From the NCBI GenBank assembly GCA_017550385.1, contig JAFZPJ010000032.1:1-64000 (forward strand): a DNA stretch of 64,000 nt, written 5' to 3'. This document shows, piece by piece, positions 35,122 through 44,675 of this stretch (its first letter is position 1; each line of letters starts with the position of its first letter). Made by a program: the position numbers and the translations under genes. The notes under the pieces are model-generated. The model had not been told where the DNA came from, searched no databases, and saw nothing but the letters and a program-made list of their open reading frames with translations. The stretch is from Clostridiales bacterium. Its GTDB lineage: Bacteria; Bacillota; Clostridia; Saccharofermentanales; Saccharofermentanaceae.

Positions 35122-36942
35122 TCAGGCTCTCTTAAGGGCTTCTATCAGACGGGCATTATCGGCTTCGTCTCTTACGGCGATGCGGATATACTGCCTGCCG
35201 TTCTTGACCTTGGAAGACAGATCTTTGATGAGGATGTCTTCGTTAACAAGGATATTGGCACAGAGATCGAGACTCGTCCTGCCTCCGGTCACCTCACACA
35301 TGATGAAGTTTGCCTGGGAAGGGAACACCTTGAGGTAAGGTATGGACTTAAGCCCCTCCACGAGCTCTGCTCTGGCCTTGCCGTGCTTCTCAAGAGAAGA
35401 GATATAGTTCTTCTTATACTTCTCGTAGATCTGCATGTAGAACTCGCCGAACGAATTGATGTTCCAGATGGCGACTTCCTTCTTAAGCGAGCTGATGAGC
35501 TCCGTGTTGCCTGAGGCAAGTACGCCGAGCCTGAACCCCGGCACGCCGAAGGACTTTGATATGCTCTTAACGACTATGAGATTCTTGTACTTCTCGAGGA
35601 TCTCGTCATGGAGAAGAGTGATATCATCTGCAGTTCCGAATCCGGTAGCGAAGTCGCCGAAGCTCTCATCCAGTACGAATGCTATGCCTTTGTCTTCGCA
35701 CCAGTCTGCGATGCGCAGGAGATCTGATACGGGGATGTAGTTGCCGCTCGGATTATCGGGGTTTACCAGGACAAGGTTATCGATATCCTTGTCTGCAAAG
35801 AACGCCATGAGTTCGTCCGCACCGTACCTGAACTCTTCGTCAGAAGGCGCGAAAGCAACGACATTATCCTTTACCATCCTGTTCGGATACTCTTCGAAAG
35901 TAGGTCTTATAACACCCGTCCTGCCGGTAAGGTGGTTCTCTGCGAGAGATTTGATGAGCTCGGCCGCGCCGTTGCCCACGAGGATGTTCTTCTGGCTTAC
36001 GCCGAAGACCTCAGATGCGAGAAGAGAGTTGACCTCCATGCCGGAAGGATACTGGCGCATGAGAGTGCCGTAGTTGGATACCATCTCGTTCTCCATTCGC
36101 GCCGTGGGGAAGTAGGGGTTAACGAGATAGCAGTAGTCGATGAGCTTCGGGAAACGCCAGTGTCCGCCGTAGCGCTTGGCGAGGAGCTTGTACTTCTCGA
36201 CCGGATCTTCTGTGAAGATATAGCTTGCGATATCCAGATCGAGCGCGTCGTCGATCTCATACCAGCGCTCGCCTCCGAGCTTCATGACGCGGATCTCGGT
36301 GTTCTCGATCATGGCGATGAGCTTGATGACGGACTCATAGTATTCGTTCTCACCGACGGCCTTCTCGTAAGCTGTGAGGAAGGGCACATATGTCTTGGAA
36401 GAGAACTCCTTGGAGAACTTGTAGATGTTGACCGTCTTGTAGTACTTGTGCTTGTCGGAGAAATCCAGGTACTTGCCGGGAATGAAGTCGACTATCTTGT
36501 CTTCCTTGTCTATCTTGAGGCACGTGCCGCTCATCCAGCTCTCAAAAAGAGCTACCGTCGCCAGGGTAGGCCTCGGGTCCGCTACAAGCCTGTCCACTAC
36601 TTCCTTCTCGAAGATCAGGTCAGATTCGAACAACAGAGTATCGTCTTCGATCATCTTGTCCCTGGCGAGAGCAAGGGAATAGATGTTGTTGGTCTTGTCG
36701 TAGATCGGGTTGTCGATGAATTCGACGGGTGTCTTGATGTTAAGCGATTCCACATAATCGCGAAGAGTGTCTCCCTTATAGCCGGTGACTATGATGATGC
36801 GGGTGAGCCCTTGTGTCTCGAGAATGTCCAGAGTCCTTGATATCAAGGTCCTGCCGTTTACTTCGACCATGCACTTGGTCTTGTCCTTGGTAAGGTGCTT
36901 TAAGCGCTTGCCCATTCCTGCCGCCAGGATAATCGCCTGCAT
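35122..36942 (-). CDS. Nucleotidyltransferase fused to a class I/II aminotransferase
   Basis: This 606-residue protein has two enzyme domains. Residues 1-240 are a sugar- or choline-phosphate nucleotidyltransferase (MQAIILAAGMGKRLKHLTKDKTKCMVEVNG; FESDLIFE; GGERWYEIDDALDL). Residues about 250-606 are a fold-type I PLP enzyme similar to histidinol-phosphate aminotransferase (NPDNPSGNYIP; VLDESFGDF; VVKSISKSFGVPGFRLGV, with Lys as the Schiff base). The architecture resembles PntC, which makes CMP-aminoethylphosphonate, but no phosphonate genes (PEP mutase) are in view, so the product is open. Start 36942 has AGGCGG seven bases upstream, whereas the in-frame ATG at 36960 has none. It may activate a headgroup for a surface polymer or lipid. 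Confidence 0.8.
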   Translation of the reverse strand: MQAIILAAGMGKRLKHLTKDKTKCMVEVNGRTLISRTLDILETQGLTRIIIVTGYKGDTLRDYVESLNIKTPVEFIDNPIYDKTNNIYSLALARDKMIEDDTLLFESDLIFEKEVVDRLVADPRPTLATVALFESWMSGTCLKIDKEDKIVDFIPGKYLDFSDKHKYYKTVNIYKFSKEFSSKTYVPFLTAYEKAVGENEYYESVIKLIAMIENTEIRVMKLGGERWYEIDDALDLDIASYIFTEDPVEKYKLLAKRYGGHWRFPKLIDYCYLVNPYFPTARMENEMVSNYGTLMRQYPSGMEVNSLLASEVFGVSQKNILVGNGAAELIKSLAENHLTGRTGVIRPTFEEYPNRMVKDNVVAFAPSDEEFRYGADELMAFFADKDIDNLVLVNPDNPSGNYIPVSDLLRIADWCEDKGIAFVLDESFGDFATGFGTADDITLLHDEILEKYKNLIVVKSISKSFGVPGFRLGVLASGNTELISSLKKEVAIWNINSFGEFYMQIYEKYKKNYISSLEKHGKARAELVEGLKSIPYLKVFPSQANFIMCEVTGGRTSLDLCANILVNEDILIKDLSSKVKNGRQYIRIAVRDEADNARLIEALKRA

Positions 36943-37011
36943 ATGTGTACCGCCTGTCATGTAATAATATTATTATTATAAGCACCAAACGCATATTTGG
37001 GAAATCTCTCA

Positions 37012-37020
37012 TGATATAAT
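37012..37020 (+). promoter_or_regulatory. Extended -10 promoter of the TIR gene
   Basis: TGATATAAT is a consensus TGn extended -10 element about 65 bases before the start codon. No good -35 box is present, as is allowed for extended -10 promoters. Confidence 0.5.
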
Positions 37021-37083
37021 CGAAGAATCTTAATATAAGGATAAAGGGATATTCGGGGCACACACCCGGGAGGAGAGCAACTG

Positions 37084-40000
37084 ATGATCGACAAGTATAA
37101 TGCGTTTATCTCTTACAGACACTCGCTTCAGGACAATAAGATCGCCAAGGAAGTGCAGACACAGCTCGAGCATTTCCGCATACCGCATAAGATAAGGAAG
37201 CTGACGGGCAAGAAGCGCATCGACCGTATCTTCCGCGATAAGGAAGAACTTCCCATCACGAGCGACCTTAACGAAGACATCGATTTTGCGCTCGCTCATT
37301 CCGATTATCTGATAGTTCTCTGCTCGACCCGTACGAGCGAATCCATCTGGGTTCAGAAAGAGATAGAGACCTTCCTCCAGAATCACACAAAGAAAGAGAT
37401 ACTTACGGTACTTGTCGACGGAGAGCCCGAAGAGGTCATCCCCGAGATACTCACGCATGATACGGTTACCAGAACGCTGAATGACGGTTCGCAGGTAACA
37501 TACGAAGAAGTCATAGAGCCGCTGTCGTGCGATTACAGACTGCCTATCAAGACTGCGAGAAAGGAAGAGCTCCCCAGGATCGCGGCATCTATTATCGGCT
37601 GTTCTTACGATGAACTCATGAGGCGCAGGAGGCAGTACCGCATCAGGCGGGCTCTCATCGCTACTGCCGTCGCTGCTGCAGTATCGATCGGAGTCATTGC
37701 TTATCTGTCTTGGAGCCTTACCCAGATCAAGACGAACTATAACAAAGCTCTCTCCAACCAGTCAGAGAACTACGCGGCTCAATCCGAGCTCGCATTGGAC
37801 GACGGTGATAAGGTCGAAGCGATCGAACTGGCACTTAAGGGCCTGCCTTCTAAGGAGAATCCCGATATGCCTGTTACGGATGAAGCGTGGAAGGCTTTGT
37901 CTGACGCACTCGGCGTATACTGGGCTCCCGGCCTGGATCTCTGCGAGCCGGTATGGAAATACGAGATGGAATCTTCGGTAACGGATTTTGTCGTAAGTGA
38001 TGATCAGATGTATCTCGCCGCCGCTGACAGCTCGAACTGTATAAAGGTATGGGAAGCGGTATCTCACAAAGTCGTTGCGGAGATCTGTTATCCGGGAGAG
38101 TCTATCCAGGGATTCGGATTTGCAGGTGAAGACAAGTTCGTAGTGCTCTCTTCAAACAAGATCACCGCTTACGATATCTCTGATTGGGAAGAAGCATGGA
38201 CAACGGATGTCACGTGCGAATACTTATTATTAGATAATGGCATAGCATCATCAACGGAGTCTGATGTCTTTGCTGCCACCGTTGATGACGGTGCTTTGAT
38301 CGTGGATGTGAACGACGGAAAAGTCATTAAGAAGCTGAACTGTGAAGACTTGGGCTGCTACAGTTTTAATGATGTCAAGATGTACAAGGACGGAAGCCTG
38401 GTGGCGATCACCTGCGCTGATGACAGCATTACGAGCATAGCATCCTTCGTATACATCTATGACATGGAGGCAGATACTTACACCAAGCTTGACGGCGAAT
38501 TCTATCTTATAGTATCGAGCAGGTTTACGCCCGGCGGTGATTTTGCGGTAATGTACGTTGAAGACCAGGATGCGTATTCATCACGTTTGGGAGATTCGAT
38601 GATCCTGGCAGAGAGTACTGTCTATATTCAAAAGTTTGACCATGAATCCGGCAAGTCGCTCTGGTCTGCGGAAGATTCGTATACGGCTCCTTCGATCAGC
38701 AAGAGACTGGTGATATGGAATTATCTGGAGGAGGACGGAAGCCTTACGGAAGTCCTGGTAGGCCTTTACAGCGACAGGTGTACGGTCATCAACAATGAGA
38801 CCGGTGAACTCATCCGGTCGATAGAACTTCCGGCTGAATTTGTATCATGCTATTCGAGCGGCGATAATGTCCTGTTGCTGCTCCTGTATAACGGACAGTA
38901 CTGCAGGATCGAGTTAAGTTATGACGAAGAAACGATCACTGCCTCAACCTACTTTGGCGATAAGATCTATCAGTCTGACCTGATATCTGCGACATATGGA
39001 GCCGTAGGCTTTGTTACCTACCGCAAAGGCGATAACTATCTGATCGAATACGATACGGCTTGTTATGATGACAGTTTCACGGAATACCGCGGACTGCCGA
39101 ATGCCTCAGGATTGATGGATTATTGTGTGGCCGGGGATTATTTCATTACATTTGATGACAACTGCGAGTTAAACGCGGTCGATATCGATACCGGTAAACT
39201 CGAGTGGTCAACAGATATCGACACAAGTAATTACTACGATGTCAGTATCATCGGCGTATCGCCTGACGGAGAGACGTTGTTCCTGTTAGACGACAGCTTC
39301 AGCACTGACATAAACGACAAAGGCGGAGCCAAGCTCCTCTCAGTAGATGTGGAATCCGGATACTTGGATGTCGTATACACGTTTAACGGAAAGAACATGT
39401 TTTCTTATACGATGAATGATACCGATATCTGCTTGGCAGTATTCGATTCATATCAATACGATGCAAGCATTTACGTCTATAACATTGAGAAAGATGACAT
39501 GACGCTTTATCAGACTGAGAACGAAGTGGGCTTCGTTTTGGATCCGGAGTTGTATCTCTCACCGAACGGCAGATACCTGCTTATCAACCTTAAGAACAAT
39601 TCCTTCAGCACGGTCTTGTTCGGTGATCTTAAAAAGGATGAGTTTGAATGCATCGAGCAGGATGCCAACGGTCTCCTGAGCTTCGCATGGAACGATGATT
39701 CCACCGCATATGCCTGCGGCAAGACGGGCCTCATCGTTGTATATAACACCGATAATGAAGAGATACTGGAGATAGATACAAACGGCAGGAATCCGATGGC
39801 GCTGAAGTATTACAACGATGAACTGCTGGTAGTATATTCTGTCGGTACTCTTGCAAGATATGATGAGGAAGGCAATCTGATATCCGAAGCAAGTCTCGAT
39901 TGCTATGCTATAACCTCTGATGATCCGATAAGCTTCTTCTTTGGCGAGAAGGAATTTGTCGTAACTGTAGACAGCTTCTCGACGGTATTCTCGCTCATGA

Positions 40001-40176
40001 CATACAAGCCGAGGACGTTCATATACAACCTTGATGCTTATGTTCCCGACAAGAATGTCTTCATCTGTCATGGTTATTCCGGCGGCGACAAGGTGTTCGG
40101 ATACTTTGAGAACAAGAGTATCGAGGAGCTTATAGAGATGGGATACGACTACATTACCGTCGAACAGGACGACTAA
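37084..40176 (+). CDS. TIR-domain transmembrane protein with extracytoplasmic beta-propeller region
   Basis: This is a 1030-residue protein. The N-terminal TIR domain (about 1-150) has YNAFISYRHSLQDNKIAKEV, FRDKEELP and SDYLIVLCSTRTSESIWVQKE; Glu93 aligns with the catalytic Glu of NAD-cleaving TIR domains. A basic stretch (RRRRQYRIRR) and a single helix (about 190-211) follow. The outer part has a helical linker (about 215-275) and then about 750 residues of repeated beta strands with motifs such as KVWEAVSHKVVAEI and LEWSTDIDTSNYY, like WD40 or PQQ propellers. This resembles a receptor with an outside sensor and an inside effector. A GGGAGGAGAG site precedes the ATG. Function (signalling or defence) is unproven. 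Confidence 0.8.
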   Translation: MIDKYNAFISYRHSLQDNKIAKEVQTQLEHFRIPHKIRKLTGKKRIDRIFRDKEELPITSDLNEDIDFALAHSDYLIVLCSTRTSESIWVQKEIETFLQNHTKKEILTVLVDGEPEEVIPEILTHDTVTRTLNDGSQVTYEEVIEPLSCDYRLPIKTARKEELPRIAASIIGCSYDELMRRRRQYRIRRALIATAVAAAVSIGVIAYLSWSLTQIKTNYNKALSNQSENYAAQSELALDDGDKVEAIELALKGLPSKENPDMPVTDEAWKALSDALGVYWAPGLDLCEPVWKYEMESSVTDFVVSDDQMYLAAADSSNCIKVWEAVSHKVVAEICYPGESIQGFGFAGEDKFVVLSSNKITAYDISDWEEAWTTDVTCEYLLLDNGIASSTESDVFAATVDDGALIVDVNDGKVIKKLNCEDLGCYSFNDVKMYKDGSLVAITCADDSITSIASFVYIYDMEADTYTKLDGEFYLIVSSRFTPGGDFAVMYVEDQDAYSSRLGDSMILAESTVYIQKFDHESGKSLWSAEDSYTAPSISKRLVIWNYLEEDGSLTEVLVGLYSDRCTVINNETGELIRSIELPAEFVSCYSSGDNVLLLLLYNGQYCRIELSYDEETITASTYFGDKIYQSDLISATYGAVGFVTYRKGDNYLIEYDTACYDDSFTEYRGLPNASGLMDYCVAGDYFITFDDNCELNAVDIDTGKLEWSTDIDTSNYYDVSIIGVSPDGETLFLLDDSFSTDINDKGGAKLLSVDVESGYLDVVYTFNGKNMFSYTMNDTDICLAVFDSYQYDASIYVYNIEKDDMTLYQTENEVGFVLDPELYLSPNGRYLLINLKNNSFSTVLFGDLKKDEFECIEQDANGLLSFAWNDDSTAYACGKTGLIVVYNTDNEEILEIDTNGRNPMALKYYNDELLVVYSVGTLARYDEEGNLISEASLDCYAITSDDPISFFFGEKEFVVTVDSFSTVFSLMTYKPRTFIYNLDAYVPDKNVFICHGYSGGDKVFGYFENKSIEELIEMGYDYITVEQDD

Positions 40177-40192
40177 GGTCAGGGCATAGGCT

Positions 40193-40660
40193 ATGTCAGA
40201 GCTTCTCAAGGAGATCAATTCGCTGGCCGTTCTCGGAGGCATACGGCAGAGAGAGCCGCTTAAGAGCCTGTGTGCTTTCCTCAGGCTTTCCGATACTGTC
40301 GGGGCTGCTCAGACGGATGTGATCGAAGCGTATTCGGAATTCATAAGAGCTCTGTATGCCATGCGCTCTGATGCGGATTTCTCCGGTGCTCTTTGGGACA
40401 GCCTTGAAGAGACGGAGAATGTATATCTTGATCTTAAGAGGAACGGTGCCGAGAAGATCCCGCAGCTCCTTGAGCTTGCGGTCAGAAGGGAACTCGATCT
40501 GCTGACTCAGATAGGGAACACCTCATGCATAGACTTGGAGCCGATGCTGTATTATGACGGCTATGTTCCGCAGTTCAGATCATCCGGGATCGATATGAAG
40601 GGCCGTTACATGAAGATGATAGAAGCGATATCTGGCGGCAGAGAGGAAGCAGATAAGTGA
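40193..40660 (+). CDS. Uncharacterised 155-residue protein after the TIR gene
   Basis: I do not recognise this soluble, mostly helical protein. It has repeated Leu/Ala-rich helices (LLKEINSLAVLGG, LKSLCAFLRLSD, VIEAYSEFIRALYAMRS) and a charged end. The part VRRELDLLTQIGNTSCIDLEPML looks vaguely like the N-terminal helical region of DUF815 ATPases, but no ATPase domain follows. It lies 16 bases after the TIR gene, and its stop overlaps the next start, so the three genes are probably cotranscribed. Confidence 0.55.
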   Translation: MSELLKEINSLAVLGGIRQREPLKSLCAFLRLSDTVGAAQTDVIEAYSEFIRALYAMRSDADFSGALWDSLEETENVYLDLKRNGAEKIPQLLELAVRRELDLLTQIGNTSCIDLEPMLYYDGYVPQFRSSGIDMKGRYMKMIEAISGGREEADK

Positions 40661-41988
40661 AGGATAAGCACGATTACAAACACTATACGGAAATGATTCT
40701 CATGATCTCGTTCGTCGTGAAGATGTTCTATGCGATCAAAAAGATATTCTGCGTGACCGATCACGACCTCCAGGTATTTGAGATCAATCCGTTTGTGATA
40801 GGACCGACCGGACACCTGGGATATATCAATTACATCATTAAGAATCTGGCGCTTCCTCCGGTCGTCATGGATCCGTATGATTACCCTCAGCAGTTTTACC
40901 ATCCGCCCGTGTTTTATATTTTCGGAGCCTTGATAAAAGGTCCCTTGGATAAGCTGGGTGTGCCCGAGATCATATGCTATGAGGTAATCCAGCAGTTCAA
41001 CATGGTGTTCGCGTTCCTGTGCGTGTTCGTGATCTACAAGATCCTGGTCGAACTTAAGATCTCGGCGAAGATGACCATGTTCCTGACGGCGTTGGCTGCG
41101 TTCAGCCCCGTATTCCTTACGCTCGGCATAGAGATCAACAACGACTGCTTAATGGCGCTGTTCGGTCTCCTCGCGATATACAGGGTTATCATCTGGTACA
41201 AGAAGAGAACGATGAAGAACATACTCCTGACGGGTCTGTTCCTTGTGCTGAGCATGCTCTCCAAGACATCGGGTGTTCTTATAGCGCCTGCTCTCGGCGC
41301 TGTCTTTGCTTGTGCCTTCTTTGAGAAGAAGACCGATAACGAAGGCAGGAAGAAGCTTGCGGTTCAGTACGTGACATTCCTTGCCACGTCGGTCCCGCTC
41401 GGACTTTCCTGGGTCCTCAGGAACTTCATCAAGTACAATGTGCCGTTCAGTTATGTGCCTGCCCTTGCAGACGGCCAGCCGCAATCTACCGCAAACATAC
41501 CTTACCTGGTAAGGCTCGGACCTCCGTCATTGAGGCAGCTTACGCTCTGGTATCTCGATCTGTTCCATCCCGAGGATCAGCCGAGCATCCTGGGCCAGAT
41601 AATCCAGTCACAGACATTCGACGAGGGGCTTCTTCTCAACCCGGATCCCGTGACGCCGCTTCTCCTTCTCTGGGGTTACTGGCTCTTGTATCTGTTCGTA
41701 TTCTATCTGTTTGTAAGGTTCATCATCGATAAGAAGATAGTTCTGCATATCAAGCTCCTGCTCGGCCTGGCAGCTGCGCTTCCAATAGCATCGATATATG
41801 TATTCGCATACAAATATCCCATGCTCTGCTCCGTCAGCGCCAGATACATCGCTGCGCCTCTGTTCATGTTGTTCATCGCCGCAGGATACTTCGCAGATAA
41901 AACAGCGAAGAAGTGGCCGTCTGCCGTCTTCTCCGCTGCCATAGTCTTTGTTACTGCGTTATCTGTTATAGATTACGTATTGTTCTGA
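40657..41988 (+). CDS. GT-C fold membrane glycosyltransferase-like protein
   Basis: This 443-residue polytopic protein has about eleven hydrophobic segments. Features resemble lipid-linked sugar transferases of the PMT/ArnT (GT39/GT83) type: an early acidic loop, an FYHPPVFYIFGALI block near residue 87-100, and EINNDCLMALFGLLAIYRVI in the middle. It probably moves a sugar from a polyprenyl carrier outside the membrane. GTG 40657 overlaps the previous stop. Its end overlaps the end of the convergent acyl-CoA synthetase gene by 16 bases. Acceptor and donor are unknown. Confidence 0.65.
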   Translation: MKDKHDYKHYTEMILMISFVVKMFYAIKKIFCVTDHDLQVFEINPFVIGPTGHLGYINYIIKNLALPPVVMDPYDYPQQFYHPPVFYIFGALIKGPLDKLGVPEIICYEVIQQFNMVFAFLCVFVIYKILVELKISAKMTMFLTALAAFSPVFLTLGIEINNDCLMALFGLLAIYRVIIWYKKRTMKNILLTGLFLVLSMLSKTSGVLIAPALGAVFACAFFEKKTDNEGRKKLAVQYVTFLATSVPLGLSWVLRNFIKYNVPFSYVPALADGQPQSTANIPYLVRLGPPSLRQLTLWYLDLFHPEDQPSILGQIIQSQTFDEGLLLNPDPVTPLLLLWGYWLLYLFVFYLFVRFIIDKKIVLHIKLLLGLAAALPIASIYVFAYKYPMLCSVSARYIAAPLFMLFIAAGYFADKTAKKWPSAVFSAAIVFVTALSVIDYVLF

Positions 41989-43679
41989 GCTTCCTGCGCC
42001 TTCTTATACTTCTCTTCGTCGGCCTTCTTGATGACCTTACGCATGATCTTTCCGCTCGCTGTCTTGGGGAGGTCGTCTACGAACTCGATGACACGGGGAT
42101 ACTTGTAAGGAGCAGTCGCATGCTTAACGTGATTCTGAAGTTCCTTGATGAGCTCGGGTGATTCTGAACCCTTGTACTGCTTTGTAAGGACGATGGTAGC
42201 CTTAACGGCCTGTCCTCTCATCGGATCGGGAACGGAAGTTACCGCGCACTCGAGTACTGCGGGGTGTGTCATGAGCGCACTCTCGACCTCGAAAGGTCCG
42301 ATACGGTAACCTGAGCACTTGATGACGTCGTCGTTCCTTCCTACGAACCAGATATAGCCGTCCGGATCTCTCCATGCGGTATCGCCGGTGTTGTAATCCG
42401 TACCCGGCCACTGGTCAGCCATTGCCTCGGGGTTCTGGTAATACTCCTTGAACAGTCCCGTCGGATGCGAGGATGCATTCTTGATGATAACGTTGCCTAC
42501 GATACCGTCCTCGACGGGATTGCCGTCATCGTCCAGGAGCTGGATATCGTACAGCGGTGTGGGCTTGCCTGTAGAACCGGGCTTAACGTCGACCCAGGGG
42601 AAGTTAGCAAAGAGAACGCTTCCTTCCGTCTGTCCGAAGCCCTCTCTGATCTCAAGTCCCGTAGCATCCTTCCACTTGTAGAAGACCTCAGGATTAAGAG
42701 GCTCGCCTGCCATTGAGCAGTGCTTGATGGAAGAGAAGTCGTACTTGGTGAGATCTTCCTGGATAAGATATCTGTAGATGGTGGAAGGCCCGCAGAAAGA
42801 GTTCAGCTTGAGCCTCTCGATGATCTCGAGCATCTTCTGCGCACTGAACTTGCCCTGCGTATCGAAAGTAACGTTGATGGCGCCTGCGATCCACTGTCCG
42901 TAGATCTTGCCCCATGCGAACTTTGCCCAGCCCGAATCTGCCTGCGTGAGGTGTCTGCAGCCGTCGTAGACCTGCTGCCAGTATTTCGCTGTGACGATGT
43001 GTCCCAGGGGCAGGAGATAGTCGTGAAGGATCATCTTAGGCTCGCCGGTCGTACCGGAAGAGAAGTAGATGATCATGGGATCTTCGTTATGTGTTGCTTC
43101 ATCACCCGTAGGTCTCTCGAAAACAGGGGATGCGGCATCGATGTCATCCGTAAGGGAACGCCATCCCTCAGGTGCAGTTCCGATAACGCTGCAGATCTGA
43201 ACCGTCTTGCAGTCGGGACGTGCGCTGTTGACGTTGTCGATGATCCACTGGTCATCTGCGCAGACGATCATCTTAACGTTAGCAGCGTTGCAGCGGTAAA
43301 CGATATCGTGATACTCGAGCTGGAAAGTGGCGGGGATTACGACTGCGCCGAGCTTGTGAAGTCCGACCATGGTGAACCATACCTCAGGACGCTGACGCAG
43401 GATCATGAGGACTCTGTCACCCTTCTTGATGCCGAGATCCTTGAACATGTTTGCGACGCGGTTGCTCTTTTCCTTTATGTCTTTGAAAGTGAAGTGCTTC
43501 TCGTTGCCGTTATCGTCGCACCAGATAAGTGCTTCTCTCTCGGGCTCGTTGTTTGCATATTCGTCGACAACGTCGAATCCGAAGTTGAAGTTCTCGGGAA
43601 CATTGATCTTGAAATTCTCGGCAAAATCTTCGTAACTGTCGAACTCGACTCTGGGAAGAAATCTTTCCAATAAACTCAT
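41973..43679 (-). CDS. AMP-forming acyl-CoA synthetase (acetyl-CoA synthetase-like)
   Basis: This 568-residue ANL-superfamily enzyme activates a short or medium-chain acid to its CoA ester through an acyl-AMP. The ATP-binding motif is IIYFSSGTTGEPKM, followed by EGFGQTEGSV and the hinge region YNTGDTAWRDPDGYIWFVGRNDDVIKCSGYRIGPFEVE. The catalytic lysine is in PKTASGKIMRK near the C-terminus. The start lies 26 bases after a cupin-type regulator gene on the same strand, with AAAGG as ribosome site. This pairing suggests regulated use of a carboxylic acid. The exact acid (acetate, propionate, aromatic) is not resolvable. Confidence 0.88.
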   Translation of the reverse strand: MSLLERFLPRVEFDSYEDFAENFKINVPENFNFGFDVVDEYANNEPEREALIWCDDNGNEKHFTFKDIKEKSNRVANMFKDLGIKKGDRVLMILRQRPEVWFTMVGLHKLGAVVIPATFQLEYHDIVYRCNAANVKMIVCADDQWIIDNVNSARPDCKTVQICSVIGTAPEGWRSLTDDIDAASPVFERPTGDEATHNEDPMIIYFSSGTTGEPKMILHDYLLPLGHIVTAKYWQQVYDGCRHLTQADSGWAKFAWGKIYGQWIAGAINVTFDTQGKFSAQKMLEIIERLKLNSFCGPSTIYRYLIQEDLTKYDFSSIKHCSMAGEPLNPEVFYKWKDATGLEIREGFGQTEGSVLFANFPWVDVKPGSTGKPTPLYDIQLLDDDGNPVEDGIVGNVIIKNASSHPTGLFKEYYQNPEAMADQWPGTDYNTGDTAWRDPDGYIWFVGRNDDVIKCSGYRIGPFEVESALMTHPAVLECAVTSVPDPMRGQAVKATIVLTKQYKGSESPELIKELQNHVKHATAPYKYPRVIEFVDDLPKTASGKIMRKVIKKADEEKYKKAQEAQNNT

Positions 43680-43705
43680 ATCTGTACCTTTACTCCTTGA
43701 AGTGA

Positions 43706-44251
43706 TTAACCGTTGATAATGGTAAGGAACTTAGCTGTCTCGGTAACGGCTCTCTGTCCGTGAGGCTTCTCCGGATTGAAGTAGATGGAGTCGCCAGCCT
43801 CGAGAGTGAATTCCTTGTCGCCGACGATGACCTTGATAGCGCCTTCGATGACATAGTTGAACTCCTGGCCGCCGTGGCGCACGAGCTCAGCCTTGTCGGA
43901 CTTGGAGAGCGTGACCATCATGGGGTCCATCTGGCGGTGCTTGTAGTTGAATGCGAGTGCGCTGAATGAATAGCCGGGATATCTCTCGACCTTAACGCCG
44001 TTGCCGCCTCTTACCACGGTGTAGTCGTCCATACGCGGTACATCACCCGTCATGAGGACAGTGGGGTCGACCTTGAATACTTCAGCCACCTTGTACAGGA
44101 GACTGATGGGGATCTCCTTTGCACCTGTCTCATAGGCAAGGTACTCGTCGGTGGAGACACCGATCTGGCGTGAGATGTCTTCGACATCGATCTCAAGGAT
44201 GTCCCTGAGTTCTCTGATCCTGTCTGCGATCTGCTTGATGTATTCGTTCAT
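43706..44251 (-). CDS. XRE-family regulator with C-terminal cupin domain
   Basis: This 181-residue regulator has a helix-turn-helix (about 5-62; IRELRDILEIDVEDISRQIGVSTDEYLAYETGAKEIP) followed by a cupin (about 105-178; HGGQEFNYVIEGAIKVIVGDKEFTLEAGDSIYFNPEKPHGQ). Proteins of this design bind small ligands and control nearby metabolic genes. ATG 44251 has a perfect AGGAGG; an upstream in-frame ATG at 44302 lacks a site. The gene lies directly before the acyl-CoA synthetase gene, its likely target. Confidence 0.88.
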   Translation of the reverse strand: MNEYIKQIADRIRELRDILEIDVEDISRQIGVSTDEYLAYETGAKEIPISLLYKVAEVFKVDPTVLMTGDVPRMDDYTVVRGGNGVKVERYPGYSFSALAFNYKHRQMDPMMVTLSKSDKAELVRHGGQEFNYVIEGAIKVIVGDKEFTLEAGDSIYFNPEKPHGQRAVTETAKFLTIING

Positions 44252-44605
44252 ATCGAACCTCCTGTGCGGGTGTGCCCGTAAAGCGCAAATAGTATACAAC
44301 ATTTTTTATTAGAAGAATACAGATTATATACTGCTTGAGACTTTATCGCTATGGTGCCGCAGGGGTGAGAAGAGGTCTTTACGGGCAGGAAAATATATTT
44401 ATGACTAATTTATGAACGGTATTTCCGTTTTAGTAGTGAGAATAACTGAAAAATCATCGCGCTCCGGATCAGAATTCGTATACGAAACGCCACGCTCCAA
44501 TAATATCAAGGGTTGCAGAAACGCCGAATTACGGGGCTTTGTGCGCAACCGCTCCCATTTTTGTTAATAAATCCGACATTAATTAAATATTTCGTTTACA
44601 TCTTG
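44252..44605. other. Intergenic region without recognisable gene
   Basis: About 350 bases separate the cupin regulator from the promoter of the HxlR-like gene. I see no coding region with a ribosome site. A possible loop is GGTTGC (44512-44517) with GCAACC about 30 bases later, but no T-run or known RNA family follows. The minus-strand promoter for the cupin regulator must lie near its right part of the first 100 bases. Confidence 0.5.
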
Positions 44606-44634
44606 TTGACATTTTCTTCACATTTGGGTATTAT
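44606..44634 (+). promoter_or_regulatory. Near-consensus vegetative promoter of the HxlR-like gene
   Basis: TTGACA at 44606-44611 and TATTAT at 44629-44634 are 17 bases apart. The transcript would have a short leader with AGGAGGAGAG before the ATG, implying strong expression. Confidence 0.8.
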
Positions 44635-44675
44635 TAGCTCATCAGGATAAATACTTAAGTGAGGAGGAGAGAGAT

